Below are positions 15,258 through 24,134 of a stretch of 28,767 nucleotides of DNA, piece after piece. The notes below the pieces were generated by a model that saw only the letters and a list, made by a program, of their open reading frames with translations, did no database searches and had not been told where the DNA came from. The DNA is taken from NCBI GenBank assembly GCA_900540205.1, contig UQER01000030.1:1-28767 (forward strand). The letters are read 5' to 3'. The position numbers and the translations under genes were made by a program. Numbering within the stretch: the first letter of the stretch is position 1; each line of letters begins with the position of its first letter. The DNA is from an uncultured Porphyromonadaceae bacterium. GTDB taxonomy: Bacteria; Bacteroidota; Bacteroidia; Bacteroidales; Muribaculaceae.

Positions 15258-15319
15258 ACAATCATCCGATGTGCAAAGATTCACGCAAACGTTGGTTGTG
15301 CTCGGTTAAGGAGCATTGC

Positions 15320-16222
15320 ATGCGCATGGTGACGGTTCTGTTGGCCGCCGCTCTGCTCGTGTCGTCGTGCCCGTTCGGAGCGTATGCCCAGACACCGCCC
15401 GACGCCACCGGGACGCAGACCCGCGCCACCGGCCGCCGCTCCATCTCCACCTCACGCCCCGTGCCGCGTCAGGCGGTGCCACATCCCGGCGTGGAGCAGC
15501 GCCAAGCCGCCTCAGAGCTTCCCGATTCCATAGGCATAAGCGAACCTATCCTCGGACCTGCCGAGGTTGTGGAGGACGAGATTACCGACCGCGACGGGCG
15601 CCTGGAGGTCGAGCCGCTCGACACCATAGCCGTGAATACCAACGAAGCCGTGGTGCACGCCGACTCCATTGCCGCCGCGCTTGCGGCAGCCCGCGAGCAG
15701 GCCGACGAATGGGTGCCGCGCGAAGTGGAATTCGCTCCCGACCCCACCAAAGCCGTGTGGATGTCGGCGCTGTTTCCCGGACTGGGACAGGTGTACAACC
15801 GCCGCTACTGGAAGCTCCCCATCATCGTGGGCGGCTATCTGGGACTGGCCTACGCCACCAACTGGAACAGCAACATGCTGCGCGACTACACCCGCGCCTA
15901 TGCCGACCTGCTGGACAACGACCCCAACACCCGCAGCTATATGGACATGTTCTCGCCTAACGTGAAGGAGGAGAACCTCGACCGCGGATGGCTTCAGGAG
16001 GTGCTTCGTTCACGCAAGAACTACTTCCGCCGCAACCGCGATCTTTGCATAATCTGCATGGTGGGCGTGTATCTGCTCGCCATGGTCGACGCCTACGTCG
16101 ACGCATCACTGTCACACTTCGACATCTCCCCCGACCTGTCGATGGATGTGGCTCCCGCCCTGATTCAGGACGGCCGCCAGCGCTACCCCTCCGTAGGGCT
16201 GATGTGGGCAGTGAATTTCTAA
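15320..16222 (+). CDS. DUF5683 protein, exported or lipoprotein-like
   Basis: 300 residues from ATG at 15320. A longer frame starts at ATG 15269, but AAGGAG (15308-15313) stands six bases before 15320, and the shorter start gives a clean signal sequence. The n-terminus MRMVTVLLAAALLVSSC is followed by PFGAYAQ; VSSC could serve as a lipobox. A proline/threonine-rich and acidic linker leads to the DUF5683 core DPTKAVWMSALFPGLGQVYN, followed by a hydrophobic helix (KLPIIVGGYLGLAYA) and a second one (LCIICMVGVYLLAMVDAYV). Function is unknown; the family is common in Bacteroidota next to mltD, and usually parA/parB lie upstream. Here they are absent and metX lies upstream on the other strand. Confidence 0.8.
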   Translation: MRMVTVLLAAALLVSSCPFGAYAQTPPDATGTQTRATGRRSISTSRPVPRQAVPHPGVEQRQAASELPDSIGISEPILGPAEVVEDEITDRDGRLEVEPLDTIAVNTNEAVVHADSIAAALAAAREQADEWVPREVEFAPDPTKAVWMSALFPGLGQVYNRRYWKLPIIVGGYLGLAYATNWNSNMLRDYTRAYADLLDNDPNTRSYMDMFSPNVKEENLDRGWLQEVLRSRKNYFRRNRDLCIICMVGVYLLAMVDAYVDASLSHFDISPDLSMDVAPALIQDGRQRYPSVGLMWAVNF

Positions 16223-16282
16223 CCCCCATGTTCCCCGCGCCGATGTGGCAGCCGGGAACCCAAAAAACATTGTGCTTCTCCG

Positions 16283-18115
16283 ATGACCACCTCTCTGAAA
16301 CCCTACGTATTAGCCGCCGCACTCAGCCTCGCCGCACTGACATCATGGGCAAAGCCTTCGGTGCTTTCGCTTTCCGACCATTCCAACGATTCCACCATCG
16401 TCTACCCCGAAAGTGTGGAGACGGACGTGAACCGGATGATGCAGAACTGGTATCTGCGCACCTACACCGCCCTTGACAAGAACGCAGATTCGCGCCCCGA
16501 CGTCACCACCTCCGACAGCGAGCTTATTGATCGCCTGCAGGCCATCCCCACCACCATCGAGATGCCGTTCAATTCGGTGGTGCGCAATTATATTGACCTT
16601 TACACCGGCAAAAAGCGCTCTCTTGTGGAGAGCATGCTCGGCATGAGCCTCTACTACATGCCCATCTTCGAGCAGGCCATCGAACGCCAGGGCATTCCCA
16701 TCGAACTGAAATATCTCCCCGTAATCGAGTCGGCTCTCAACCCCGATGCCGTGTCGCGCGCAGGCGCCGTGGGCCTCTGGCAGATAATGCTCCCCACCGC
16801 ACGCGGACTGGGGCTGGAGATAAACACGCTTATCGACGAACGCCGCGATCCTGTGCGGTCGTCGGAGGCCGCCGCAAGCTATCTGCGCCAGCTCCACGAC
16901 ATCTACAGCGACTGGTCGCTGGCCATAGCAGCCTACAACTGCGGGCCTGGCAACGTCAACAAGGCTCTGCGCCGCGCAGGACTGGAAGGCGCTGCTAAAA
17001 AAGACTTCTGGGCAATCTATCCCTATCTACCCGCCGAGACACGCGGTTATGTGCCGTGCTTCATCGCCGCCACCTATGTGATGAACTACTACCACAAGCA
17101 CAACATCTCCCCGGCACTGGCCAAGCGCCCCATTCTCACAGACTCGGTGCATGTGAAGCGCCGCATCCATTTCGACCAGATTGCCGACATCCTTCACATC
17201 CCGGCCGAAGAGCTGAAGGTACTCAACCCGCAGTACCGCAAGGATCTTATCCCGGGCTCGCCCGAAAGGCCCTGCCCGCTGGTGCTGCCGCAGAACCAGA
17301 TTTACTCCTACATAATGAGCGAGGACGCCATCGCCGCCCATAACGCCGACCTCTATGCCCGCCGCGACGTGGTGGAACCCGCCACCGGCATGGAGCCGCG
17401 TCCCGACACCGTCGACGGCCGTCAGGGCGAATGGATCACCACGGAAGTGGTGAAATACCACAAGGTGCGCCGCAAGGAGACCCTCGCCTCGATTGCCAAG
17501 AAATATGGCGTGACACTCCGGAGCCTCAAGCAGGCAAACGGAAACATCCGCAAACCGCGCCGGGGCCAGACCATCAAGGTGGTGACCACTCAGAAAGAAT
17601 TCAGGCCTTTCGAGGAGCAGCCGGTGGAAAACGACAAGCTGCTCGTGCGCAATCCGGAGCCGGAGACAACCGTAACCACCGCACCCGCAACTCCCGAAGC
17701 TGACAGTGAATCCGTTGCCACACCGGAAACCACATCTGCAGCAGCCGACGTCACCCCATCGGCCGACATGACCGATGCCGCCGCGGGCACCGAAGCAACT
17801 GCCGAAGAAGAGGCAGACACCACTACCGCGCCGTCAGAAACAGCTTCGAAAGTAGCCTCCACATTCTCCAACTCGCGCGCAAAGCAGGAAGCAGCCAAGG
17901 CCGCCGAGACTGAAAAAGCCAGCGAAAAGGCACGCGCCGACAAAAAGAAGGACAAAGCCAGAAACGAACGCCAGCGCACGGTCACTGTGCGCAAGGGCGA
18001 CAACATGTTCAAGATTGCAAAGCGCAACGGCCTCACGCTCAAACAGCTTGAGCGCCTGAATCCGTCGGTGAAAGCCAACAAACTCAAACCCGGCGACAAA
18101 CTCCGAATAAAATGA
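16283..18115 (+). CDS. mltD: MltD-like membrane-bound lytic transglycosylase with LysM domains
   Basis: 610 residues. After a signal peptide (about 1-23) comes an SLT-type domain with catalytic E149 in PVIESALNP, GAVGLWQIM (161-169) and AYNCGPGNV (217-225), which cleaves glycan strands of peptidoglycan in the periplasm to form anhydro ends. A LysM-like segment (about 296-335) and a clear LysM (391-434) follow. Residues about 460-560 are a low-complexity Ala/Thr/Glu then Lys/Glu-rich linker, and a second clear LysM closes the protein (about 568-610). LysM domains bind peptidoglycan. The gene follows DUF5683 after 60 bases and overlaps serB by four bases (ATGA). Confidence 0.93.
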   Translation: MTTSLKPYVLAAALSLAALTSWAKPSVLSLSDHSNDSTIVYPESVETDVNRMMQNWYLRTYTALDKNADSRPDVTTSDSELIDRLQAIPTTIEMPFNSVVRNYIDLYTGKKRSLVESMLGMSLYYMPIFEQAIERQGIPIELKYLPVIESALNPDAVSRAGAVGLWQIMLPTARGLGLEINTLIDERRDPVRSSEAAASYLRQLHDIYSDWSLAIAAYNCGPGNVNKALRRAGLEGAAKKDFWAIYPYLPAETRGYVPCFIAATYVMNYYHKHNISPALAKRPILTDSVHVKRRIHFDQIADILHIPAEELKVLNPQYRKDLIPGSPERPCPLVLPQNQIYSYIMSEDAIAAHNADLYARRDVVEPATGMEPRPDTVDGRQGEWITTEVVKYHKVRRKETLASIAKKYGVTLRSLKQANGNIRKPRRGQTIKVVTTQKEFRPFEEQPVENDKLLVRNPEPETTVTTAPATPEADSESVATPETTSAAADVTPSADMTDAAAGTEATAEEEADTTTAPSETASKVASTFSNSRAKQEAAKAAETEKASEKARADKKKDKARNERQRTVTVRKGDNMFKIAKRNGLTLKQLERLNPSVKANKLKPGDKLRIK

Positions 18116-19344
18116 CGAACCATATTCCGGAAAACATCGAGCTTATCCTTATCAACATAAGCGGCCACGACCGCCCCGGCGTAACCGCAGCCCTGACCGA
18201 AATCCTCTCGCGCTATAACGCAATGATTCTCGACATCGGCCAGGCCGATATCCATCATTCCCTATCGCTGGGCATCCTGTTCCAGACCACATCCGACGTG
18301 TCGGGCGACATTCTCAAGGACCTCCTGTTCAAGGCCTACGACCTCGGGGTAAAAATCCGCTTCAACCCCATCACCATAGAGGAATACGAGGCATGGGTGA
18401 ACCGTCAGGGGAAGAACCGCTGGATAATAACCTTGCTCGGACGCCGCCTCACCGCCCGCCACATAGCCCTGGTGAGCGAGACCGTAGCGCAGCAGGGCCT
18501 GAACATCGACTCCATTCAGCGCCTCACCGGGCGTCCGCCACTCGACATGGAGGCATCGCCCGCCGCAAAGGCTTGCATCGAGTTCTCCGTGCGTGGCACC
18601 CCCACCGACCGCGACGAACTTCAGCGCCGTTTCATCCAGATTTCATCGGACGAGGGTTTCGACATCTCGCTGCAGGAGGACACCATGTACCGCCGTTGCC
18701 GCCGCCTTATCTGCTTCGATATGGATTCTACCCTGATTCAGACCGAGTGCATCGACCAGCTTGCCGAGCGGGCCGGCGTAGGCGACAAGGTCAAGGCCAT
18801 CACCGAGCGCGCCATGCGCGGCGAGATAGATTTCAACGAAAGTTTCCGCGAACGAGTGGCCCTGCTCAAGGGGCTCGATGTGAGCGTAATGGAAGAGATC
18901 GCCGAAAGCCTGCCCATCACCGAGGGTGTTGACCGAATGATGCGCGTGCTGAAGCGTGCAGGGTTCAAGACCGCAATCCTGTCGGGCGGTTTCACCTTCT
19001 TCGGCAATTATCTGAAACAGAAATTCGGGTTCGACTATGTGTATGCCAACGAACTTGAAGTGGCCGACGGCAAACTCACCGGCCATTATGTGGGCGACGT
19101 TGTCGACGGCAAGCGCAAGGCCGAACTGCTAAAGCTCATCGCACAGGTCGAGAACGTGAACATCGCCCAGACTATCGCCGTGGGCGACGGCGCCAACGAC
19201 CTCCCCATGCTCTCCACCGCCGGCCTCGGCATAGCGTTCCATGCCAAACCGAAAGTAAAGGAATCGGCACGCCAGTCCATATCCACCATCGGCATCGACG
19301 GCGTGCTCTATTTCATCGGATTCAAGGATTCCTACATATCCTGA
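18112..19344 (+). CDS. serB: phosphoserine phosphatase with N-terminal ACT domains
   Basis: 410 residues. SerB removes phosphate from phosphoserine in the last step of serine synthesis. Two ACT-like regions (about 10-90 and 103-185) precede a HAD domain. HAD motifs are complete: DMDST with D203 and D205, then ILSGGF, the lysine in DGKRKAE, and GDGANDLPML. The N-terminal ACT part is likely a serine or amino-acid sensing module. ATG overlaps the stop of the transglycosylase gene (ATGA), which suggests translational coupling although the two functions are unrelated. Confidence 0.95.
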   Translation: MTNHIPENIELILINISGHDRPGVTAALTEILSRYNAMILDIGQADIHHSLSLGILFQTTSDVSGDILKDLLFKAYDLGVKIRFNPITIEEYEAWVNRQGKNRWIITLLGRRLTARHIALVSETVAQQGLNIDSIQRLTGRPPLDMEASPAAKACIEFSVRGTPTDRDELQRRFIQISSDEGFDISLQEDTMYRRCRRLICFDMDSTLIQTECIDQLAERAGVGDKVKAITERAMRGEIDFNESFRERVALLKGLDVSVMEEIAESLPITEGVDRMMRVLKRAGFKTAILSGGFTFFGNYLKQKFGFDYVYANELEVADGKLTGHYVGDVVDGKRKAELLKLIAQVENVNIAQTIAVGDGANDLPMLSTAGLGIAFHAKPKVKESARQSISTIGIDGVLYFIGFKDSYIS

Positions 19345-19372
19345 CCACCCACCTCCTTATCCCCGCCGCACT

Positions 19373-20755
19373 TTGATTGACAACTCCACATTCGGGACCC
19401 TAAAGGCCCTGTTCCATACATTCGGCTGCAAGCTCAATTTCGCCGAGACCTCCACGGTGGCGCGCATGTTCGCCGAGGAGGGGATAACACGTGTAGGCCC
19501 AGGCGACACGCCCGACGTGATTGTAATAAACACATGCAGTGTCACCGAACTTGCCGACAAGAAATGCCGGCAGGCCATCCGTTCGTTACACCGCCGTTAT
19601 CCGGAAGCAGCCATCCTTGTCACCGGATGTTACGCACAGCTCAAGCCATCCGAAGTGGCCTCGCTCCCCGGCGTGGCCGTAGTGGCAGGTAACGACCGCA
19701 AGAACCGGCTTCCGGAATTCCTGCACGAGTTCGTCAATTCACGCAAGCCGGCATCCGATGTTGTCCCCACCCCGAAGCTACTGGCGTTCAACCCATCCTG
19801 CTCGCAGGACGACCGCACACGCCATTTCCTGAAAATACAGGACGGGTGCGATTATTACTGCACCTACTGCACAATCCCTGCCGCGCGCGGACGCAGCCGT
19901 TCCGGCACAATCGCCTCAATCGTGGCGCAGGCCGAAAAGGCCGCAGCCAACGGAGCCAAGGAGATTGTGATAACAGGGGTCAACATAGGTGATTTCGGCC
20001 GTCGCACCGCCGACGAATCAGGCCTCATTGCCATTGACGGGCCACGCGAGACATTCCTTGACCTCATACGGCGCCTCGACACAATCGAAGGCATCGAGCG
20101 CTACCGCATATCGTCGATAGAGCCGAATCTGCTCACCGACGAAATCATTGAATTCTGCGCCTCCTCGCGCCGGTTCATGCCCCACTTCCACATACCCCTG
20201 CAATCAGGCTCCGACGAGGTGCTCCGACTGATGCACCGCCATTACGACACCGCCCTGTTCCGCCACAAGATAGAGCGCATACGCCAGCTTATCCCTCACG
20301 CATTCATAGGGGTCGACCTCATTGCCGGAGCAAGGGGCGAAACCGAGGAGGAATTCGCAAAGTCGCGCGATTTTGTGGTATCGCTCCCCATCACGCGGCT
20401 GCACATCTTCCCTTACTCCGAACGTCCCGGCACAAAGGCGCTCGAAATAGGCCACGTGGTTAGCCAGCAGGATAAGCATCGACGGGTCAACGAGATGCTT
20501 CACGTGTCGGAACGGAAAATGGAGGCCTTCGCACGGCAATTTCTCGGCACCGTGCGCCCCGTGCTGCTTGAGCGAGGACGCCCCGGCGAACCGATGAGCG
20601 GCTTCACCGACAACTATCTGAAGGTATCGGTCGACGCGCCCCACAATCTCGACAACACCATTGTGCCCGTGCGGCTTCTCTCGCTCATACCCACCGAGAT
20701 AGGCGACTGCCACATAAAGGCCGAACTTGCCGGCACAGAACCAACGCAAAAATGA
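19373..20755 (+). CDS. mtaB: tRNA t6A37 methylthiotransferase MtaB
   Basis: 460 residues. MtaB adds a methylthio group to t6A at position 37 of tRNAs reading ANN codons, using two 4Fe-4S clusters. The N-terminal cluster cysteines are C19 in FGCKLN, C55 in NTCSVT and C86 in TGCYAQ; the radical-SAM cluster is C159-x3-C163-x2-C166 in GCDYYCTYC. A TRAM-like C-terminal domain follows (about 390-450). The frame starts with TTG at 19373. No ATG or GTG precedes the conserved KALFHTFGC, and the next ATG (residue 32) would remove the first cluster cysteine, so a TTG start is likely. It lies 28 bases after serB and overlaps the acyltransferase gene by four bases. Confidence 0.92.
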   Translation: MIDNSTFGTLKALFHTFGCKLNFAETSTVARMFAEEGITRVGPGDTPDVIVINTCSVTELADKKCRQAIRSLHRRYPEAAILVTGCYAQLKPSEVASLPGVAVVAGNDRKNRLPEFLHEFVNSRKPASDVVPTPKLLAFNPSCSQDDRTRHFLKIQDGCDYYCTYCTIPAARGRSRSGTIASIVAQAEKAAANGAKEIVITGVNIGDFGRRTADESGLIAIDGPRETFLDLIRRLDTIEGIERYRISSIEPNLLTDEIIEFCASSRRFMPHFHIPLQSGSDEVLRLMHRHYDTALFRHKIERIRQLIPHAFIGVDLIAGARGETEEEFAKSRDFVVSLPITRLHIFPYSERPGTKALEIGHVVSQQDKHRRVNEMLHVSERKMEAFARQFLGTVRPVLLERGRPGEPMSGFTDNYLKVSVDAPHNLDNTIVPVRLLSLIPTEIGDCHIKAELAGTEPTQK

Positions 20756-21672
20756 AAAAACGCCTTTCCGACATAGGATTCACCATACTCGAAGGGTTGC
20801 TGTCGCTCACGGCACGGCTGCCGTTCGGGGTGCTTTACCTCCTGAGCGACATAACGTTCGCATTGCTCTACCACGTGGTGCGTTACCGTCGGCATCTGGT
20901 GCAGCGCAACCTCACATCATCCTTTCCGGATGCCACGCCCAAGGAAATCCGCCGCATCCGCCGCCGTTTCTACCGCAATTTCGCCGACTATATTTTCGAG
21001 ACCGTCAAGCTGCTGCATGTCAGCGATGAGCAGATGCGAAGCCGCATGACATTCTCCGGAGTGGACATGTGCGACAGCTATCTGAAACAGAACCGCCCGG
21101 TGGTGTGCTATTTTTCCCATACCGGCAACTGGGAGTGGGCGCCCTCAATCACGCTGTGGAGCACGCTCGTGCCCGGACGCGACGCCGAATTCTGCCAGAT
21201 TTACCGCCCGCTGCGCAACCACCGCTTCGATGCGCTGATGCTGCGCCTGCGCTCACGGTTCGGCTCGGTGTCGCTGGCCAAAAACATGTCGTTCCTCGAC
21301 CTCATGCGATATGCCAAACGCGGCATGCCCACCATAACCGGATTCATGAGCGACCAGAAGCCAAGCCATGGCGACGCCGGCCGTGTGGTTCATTTTCTCA
21401 ACCATCCCACAGCCATGATCACCGGCACCGAGACCGTGGCGCGACGGCTGAACGCGGCCGTGGTCTACTGGGACATGCAGAAGCCCTCGCGCGGACACTA
21501 CCATATAGACATCCGCCTCATCACCGACCAACCCAAGCAGCTTCCCGAAGGAGCCATAACCGACCGCTACGCCTCTCTGCTTGCGCAGACCATCCGGCGC
21601 CGCCCGGACATATGGCTCTGGACCCACAACCGCTGGAAAAATCCCGTCAAACCGCCCCTATCAGAATCATAG
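20752..21672 (+). CDS. lysophospholipid / lipid A acyltransferase (LpxL/HtrB family)
   Basis: 306 residues. It belongs to the bacterial lipid A biosynthesis acyltransferases, which move a fatty acid from acyl-ACP to a lipid A precursor or a related lipid at the inner membrane. The catalytic pair is in HTGNWE (H123, E128). GFMSDQKPSHGDAG and the ending IRRRPDIWLWTHNRWK are conserved in the family. A hydrophobic N-terminus (about 10-42) anchors it. ATG overlaps the mtaB stop (ATGA). It ends in TAG (21670-21672), right before the decamer repeat array. Whether it adds a secondary chain to lipid A or makes an aminolipid cannot be told. Confidence 0.9.
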   Translation: MKKRLSDIGFTILEGLLSLTARLPFGVLYLLSDITFALLYHVVRYRRHLVQRNLTSSFPDATPKEIRRIRRRFYRNFADYIFETVKLLHVSDEQMRSRMTFSGVDMCDSYLKQNRPVVCYFSHTGNWEWAPSITLWSTLVPGRDAEFCQIYRPLRNHRFDALMLRLRSRFGSVSLAKNMSFLDLMRYAKRGMPTITGFMSDQKPSHGDAGRVVHFLNHPTAMITGTETVARRLNAAVVYWDMQKPSRGHYHIDIRLITDQPKQLPEGAITDRYASLLAQTIRRRPDIWLWTHNRWKNPVKPPLSES

Positions 21673-21674
21673 GA

Positions 21675-21751
21675 ATTATCAGAACTTATAAGAATTTATC
21701 CGAGCTTATAAGCTCTTATAATTCTTATAAATTCGGATAAGTTCTGATAAT
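21675..21751. repeat. 10-bp-period palindromic repeat array
   Basis: Eight roughly 10-base units with consensus near CTTATAAGNN follow each other (TTAT at 21676, 21686, 21696, 21706, 21716, 21725; GATAA at 21736 and 21746). The whole is also a foldback: 21675-21689 is perfectly complementary to 21737-21751 (15 bp), AAGAATT (21690-21696) to AATTCTT (21720-21726), and GAGCTTATAAGCTC (21702-21715) is a palindrome. It fills most of the 100-base gap between the acyltransferase and the GT2 gene. No U-run follows, so it is not a classical terminator. Confidence 0.75.
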
Positions 21752-21772
21752 GAACAAAAACATCATATCAGC

Positions 21773-22768
21773 ATGCCATCACGCGTTGCAGTCATAATTC
21801 TCAACTGGAACGGAGCCGCATTGCTCCGACAATATCTCCCTTCGGTTGTGGCCAACACCCCCGAAGCAGTGGGACATGTGTTCGTGGCCGACAACGGCTC
21901 CACCGACAATTCGCTGCAGGTGCTCGCCGAGGAGTTCCCAACTGTGACCGTCATACCGTTCCCTGAAAACTACGGTTATGCCGAAGGCTACAACCGTGCC
22001 ATTGACGCCCTGCCCGAGGACTATCCACTGGTGCTGCTGCTGAATTCCGATGTGGAGACCCCTCCCGGATGGCTTGAACCTCTTGTAGCAGCCATGGACG
22101 CAGACCCCACAATTGGGGCATGTCAGCCCAAAATTCTTTCCTACTCGGACCGTTCGCGCTTTGAATATGCCGGCGCATGCGGCGGCTACATCGACCGCAA
22201 CGGCTACCCTTATTGCCGCGGGCGTGTGTTTGAGCGCGTGGAGACTGACCACGGCCAATACGACACCCCGGCCGAGGTGTTCTGGGCCACAGGGGCGGCT
22301 CTGCTCACCCGTACCGACCTTTACCGACGTCTCGGCGGACTTGACCCTAAATTTTTCGCACATATGGAGGAGATTGACCTGTGCTGGCGCATCCTGCTCG
22401 ACGGCCGCAAGGTCATGGCAATACCGGCATCGCACGTCTACCATCTGGGTGGCGGCTCGCTTCCGGCGTCGAATCCCCGCAAAACTTATCTGAATTTCCG
22501 CAACAACCTGCTGCTGCTCCACAAGAATCTGCCGAAGGCCGACCTGCGCGCCACCTTGCTGCGCCGCCGCCTGCTTGACACTCTGGCATGGGTGAAATTT
22601 GTGGCCACATTCGATTTCGCCAACGCCGGAGCCGTGTGGCGCGCGCACCGCGATTTCCGCAAAATGCGCCGGCTGTACACCGCCCACCCGGACGTGAACC
22701 TGCTCCGCACACTCCCCCAGTGCCGCCGCAACATCCTCGTGGACCACTACCTGCTGCGGCGCCTCTAA
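21773..22768 (+). CDS. glycosyltransferase family 2
   Basis: 331 residues, cytosolic GT-A fold. VAVIILNWNG opens the nucleotide-binding domain, DNGSTDNS (40-47) binds the nucleotide, and NSDVE (91-95) is the DxD-type metal site. HMEEIDLCWR (197-206) carries the probable catalytic base, as in rhamnosyltransferase-like GT2 enzymes. The C-terminal part is basic and may touch the membrane. It transfers a sugar from a nucleotide sugar to an unknown acceptor, perhaps a surface glycan or lipid; the adjacent acyltransferase fits an envelope role. It ends in TAA at 22766-22768, overlapping the converging barrel gene by four bases. Confidence 0.9.
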   Translation: MPSRVAVIILNWNGAALLRQYLPSVVANTPEAVGHVFVADNGSTDNSLQVLAEEFPTVTVIPFPENYGYAEGYNRAIDALPEDYPLVLLLNSDVETPPGWLEPLVAAMDADPTIGACQPKILSYSDRSRFEYAGACGGYIDRNGYPYCRGRVFERVETDHGQYDTPAEVFWATGAALLTRTDLYRRLGGLDPKFFAHMEEIDLCWRILLDGRKVMAIPASHVYHLGGGSLPASNPRKTYLNFRNNLLLLHKNLPKADLRATLLRRRLLDTLAWVKFVATFDFANAGAVWRAHRDFRKMRRLYTAHPDVNLLRTLPQCRRNILVDHYLLRRL

Positions 22769-23802
22769 TCCCCTGACGATAAGTAAACCCTCACAATCAG
22801 CCGCTGATAGAAGGTGAATGCGTCCTTGGCCACGTGGAAATCAAGCGATGCCTGCAGATCCACCCACTTGTTGGCCATTATCCGCGCATACACATCGGTG
22901 CGGTTATAGAATTTGGACTGGTAGAACGGCTCACCCATATAAAGTTCCGCTCCGTGCTCACTATATGACGGGTAAAGCGCTTTGCCGGCATACAGCGAGT
23001 TTTTCAACCCGAGCCAGCGCCATTGGCCGAGCACCTCGAGCCACGCGCCGCCGGGAGTCTGCCAGCCCAGGTCGTTCCCTCGGTTGCGCTCCACCGTGAG
23101 GAGTGCTCCGGCTTTCACCGTGAGCGAGTCGAGCGCCGTGGCACCGCTGTAGTCAAGCCCTACATAGGGATTCACCAGGAAATTATCCACGATGTGCATA
23201 TTGTCGGGTGCGTTGTGTGTCAGGGCGAAGTGATTCATCATGGCATGCCCCCCGACAAGGAAATGCCTGCGGCCGGGACGCCATTCGCCGTGGAACACGA
23301 TATTGAATTTCTCGCGCTTGCTGTCGGTCTGCATTTGGCGCCAGTCGAGATAGAAATCGATGAACGCCGCCGGCGAATGATACTGCACCAGCACCCCGCG
23401 GATGTTGCGCTGGAAATAGGCCAGCGAATCGCTCCGCAGAAAGCCGGGCATCTCCTGCCTGAGCTGGGTGCGCGGGAACATACCCATCGACAGATTCCAG
23501 CGCCGCCCCGTGTGGCGGTAGTACAGCGTGGGGCTTATCTTGTAGCCGTCCCATTCGTTACCTATGGGCTGATTCCACACCACCCCGCCGGCAATGCGGT
23601 CGGACTTGGTGAATTTCAGGCCTACCTCAGGCGCCAGATTGGTGAAGAAGAAGGTTTTGGTGTCGGTGTAGGTATGGTCTCCCTCGCGGTTGTCGAACAC
23701 TGCATCGAAATCGATGCTCCACGTCGGTTCGAGCGCAACGGCTCTCTGAGCAGCCATCATTGCGGCTGCAGCGCAAAGAAATGTGATAAGTTTTCGTGAC
23801 AT
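22765..23802 (-). CDS. probable outer-membrane beta-barrel protein of unknown function
   Basis: 345 residues with a signal peptide (MSRKLITFLCAAAAMMAAQRAVA, cut before LEP). The mature part is a run of alternating hydrophobic and polar residues with many aromatics in short strands (SIDFDAVFD, KISPTLYYRH, FIDFYLDWRQM, AWLEVLGQWRW) and ends in FYQRLIVRVYLSSGD. This fits a 12-16 strand outer-membrane barrel; no enzyme motif was recognised. Similar proteins are annotated as hypothetical in Bacteroidales. It is transcribed toward the GT2 gene and shares four bases with its end. Confidence 0.7.
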   Translation of the reverse strand: MSRKLITFLCAAAAMMAAQRAVALEPTWSIDFDAVFDNREGDHTYTDTKTFFFTNLAPEVGLKFTKSDRIAGGVVWNQPIGNEWDGYKISPTLYYRHTGRRWNLSMGMFPRTQLRQEMPGFLRSDSLAYFQRNIRGVLVQYHSPAAFIDFYLDWRQMQTDSKREKFNIVFHGEWRPGRRHFLVGGHAMMNHFALTHNAPDNMHIVDNFLVNPYVGLDYSGATALDSLTVKAGALLTVERNRGNDLGWQTPGGAWLEVLGQWRWLGLKNSLYAGKALYPSYSEHGAELYMGEPFYQSKFYNRTDVYARIMANKWVDLQASLDFHVAKDAFTFYQRLIVRVYLSSGD

Positions 23803-24134
23803 GCGGCAAAGTTAAGCAATTCCTGCAAATAGCCGTCGTGACGCAGCAGATATTTTCCGGCTGTCCTTCTGTCAGCAAAAACGCCCATTTAATGACAACC
23901 TGTCCTACAATTAGTGTACAAGGCACACTCATTGCAGTTCTAATTGGGAAAAATCGCATCTATTTGTTCACAGTTTTCACGCCATTAGTGAAACTATGTT
24001 AATTGTTATGCTTTTTTTGCACAAAACTAAAAAAGTGTGTAAAGAATTTATTTAATTTGCAGATAATGAGTTTCGGACAAGAGACTTTGTTGCAGAAAAA
24101 TCACACATAACAATCCCATTCACAATTTCTTAGA
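23803..24134. other. 332-base divergent intergenic region
   Basis: AT-rich in its right half. The only structure seen is an imperfect hairpin, AGTTTTCAC (23972-23980) with GTGAAACT (23988-23995), one base bulged. TAACTTTG on the minus strand (23814-23807) lies only four bases from the barrel start and lacks a -33 box. No clear promoter for the protease was found, and there is no convincing gene. Confidence 0.6.

Noticed and set aside
15269..15319. ATG at 15269 as the start of DUF5683
   Set aside because: It adds 17 polar residues before the signal sequence, while ATG 15320 has AAGGAG six bases upstream and begins the signal peptide directly.
23807..23814. TAACTTTG box in front of the barrel gene as a promoter
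   Set aside because: It is four bases from the start codon and has no -33 element at 19-21 bases, so a start there would be leaderless; chance is likelier.
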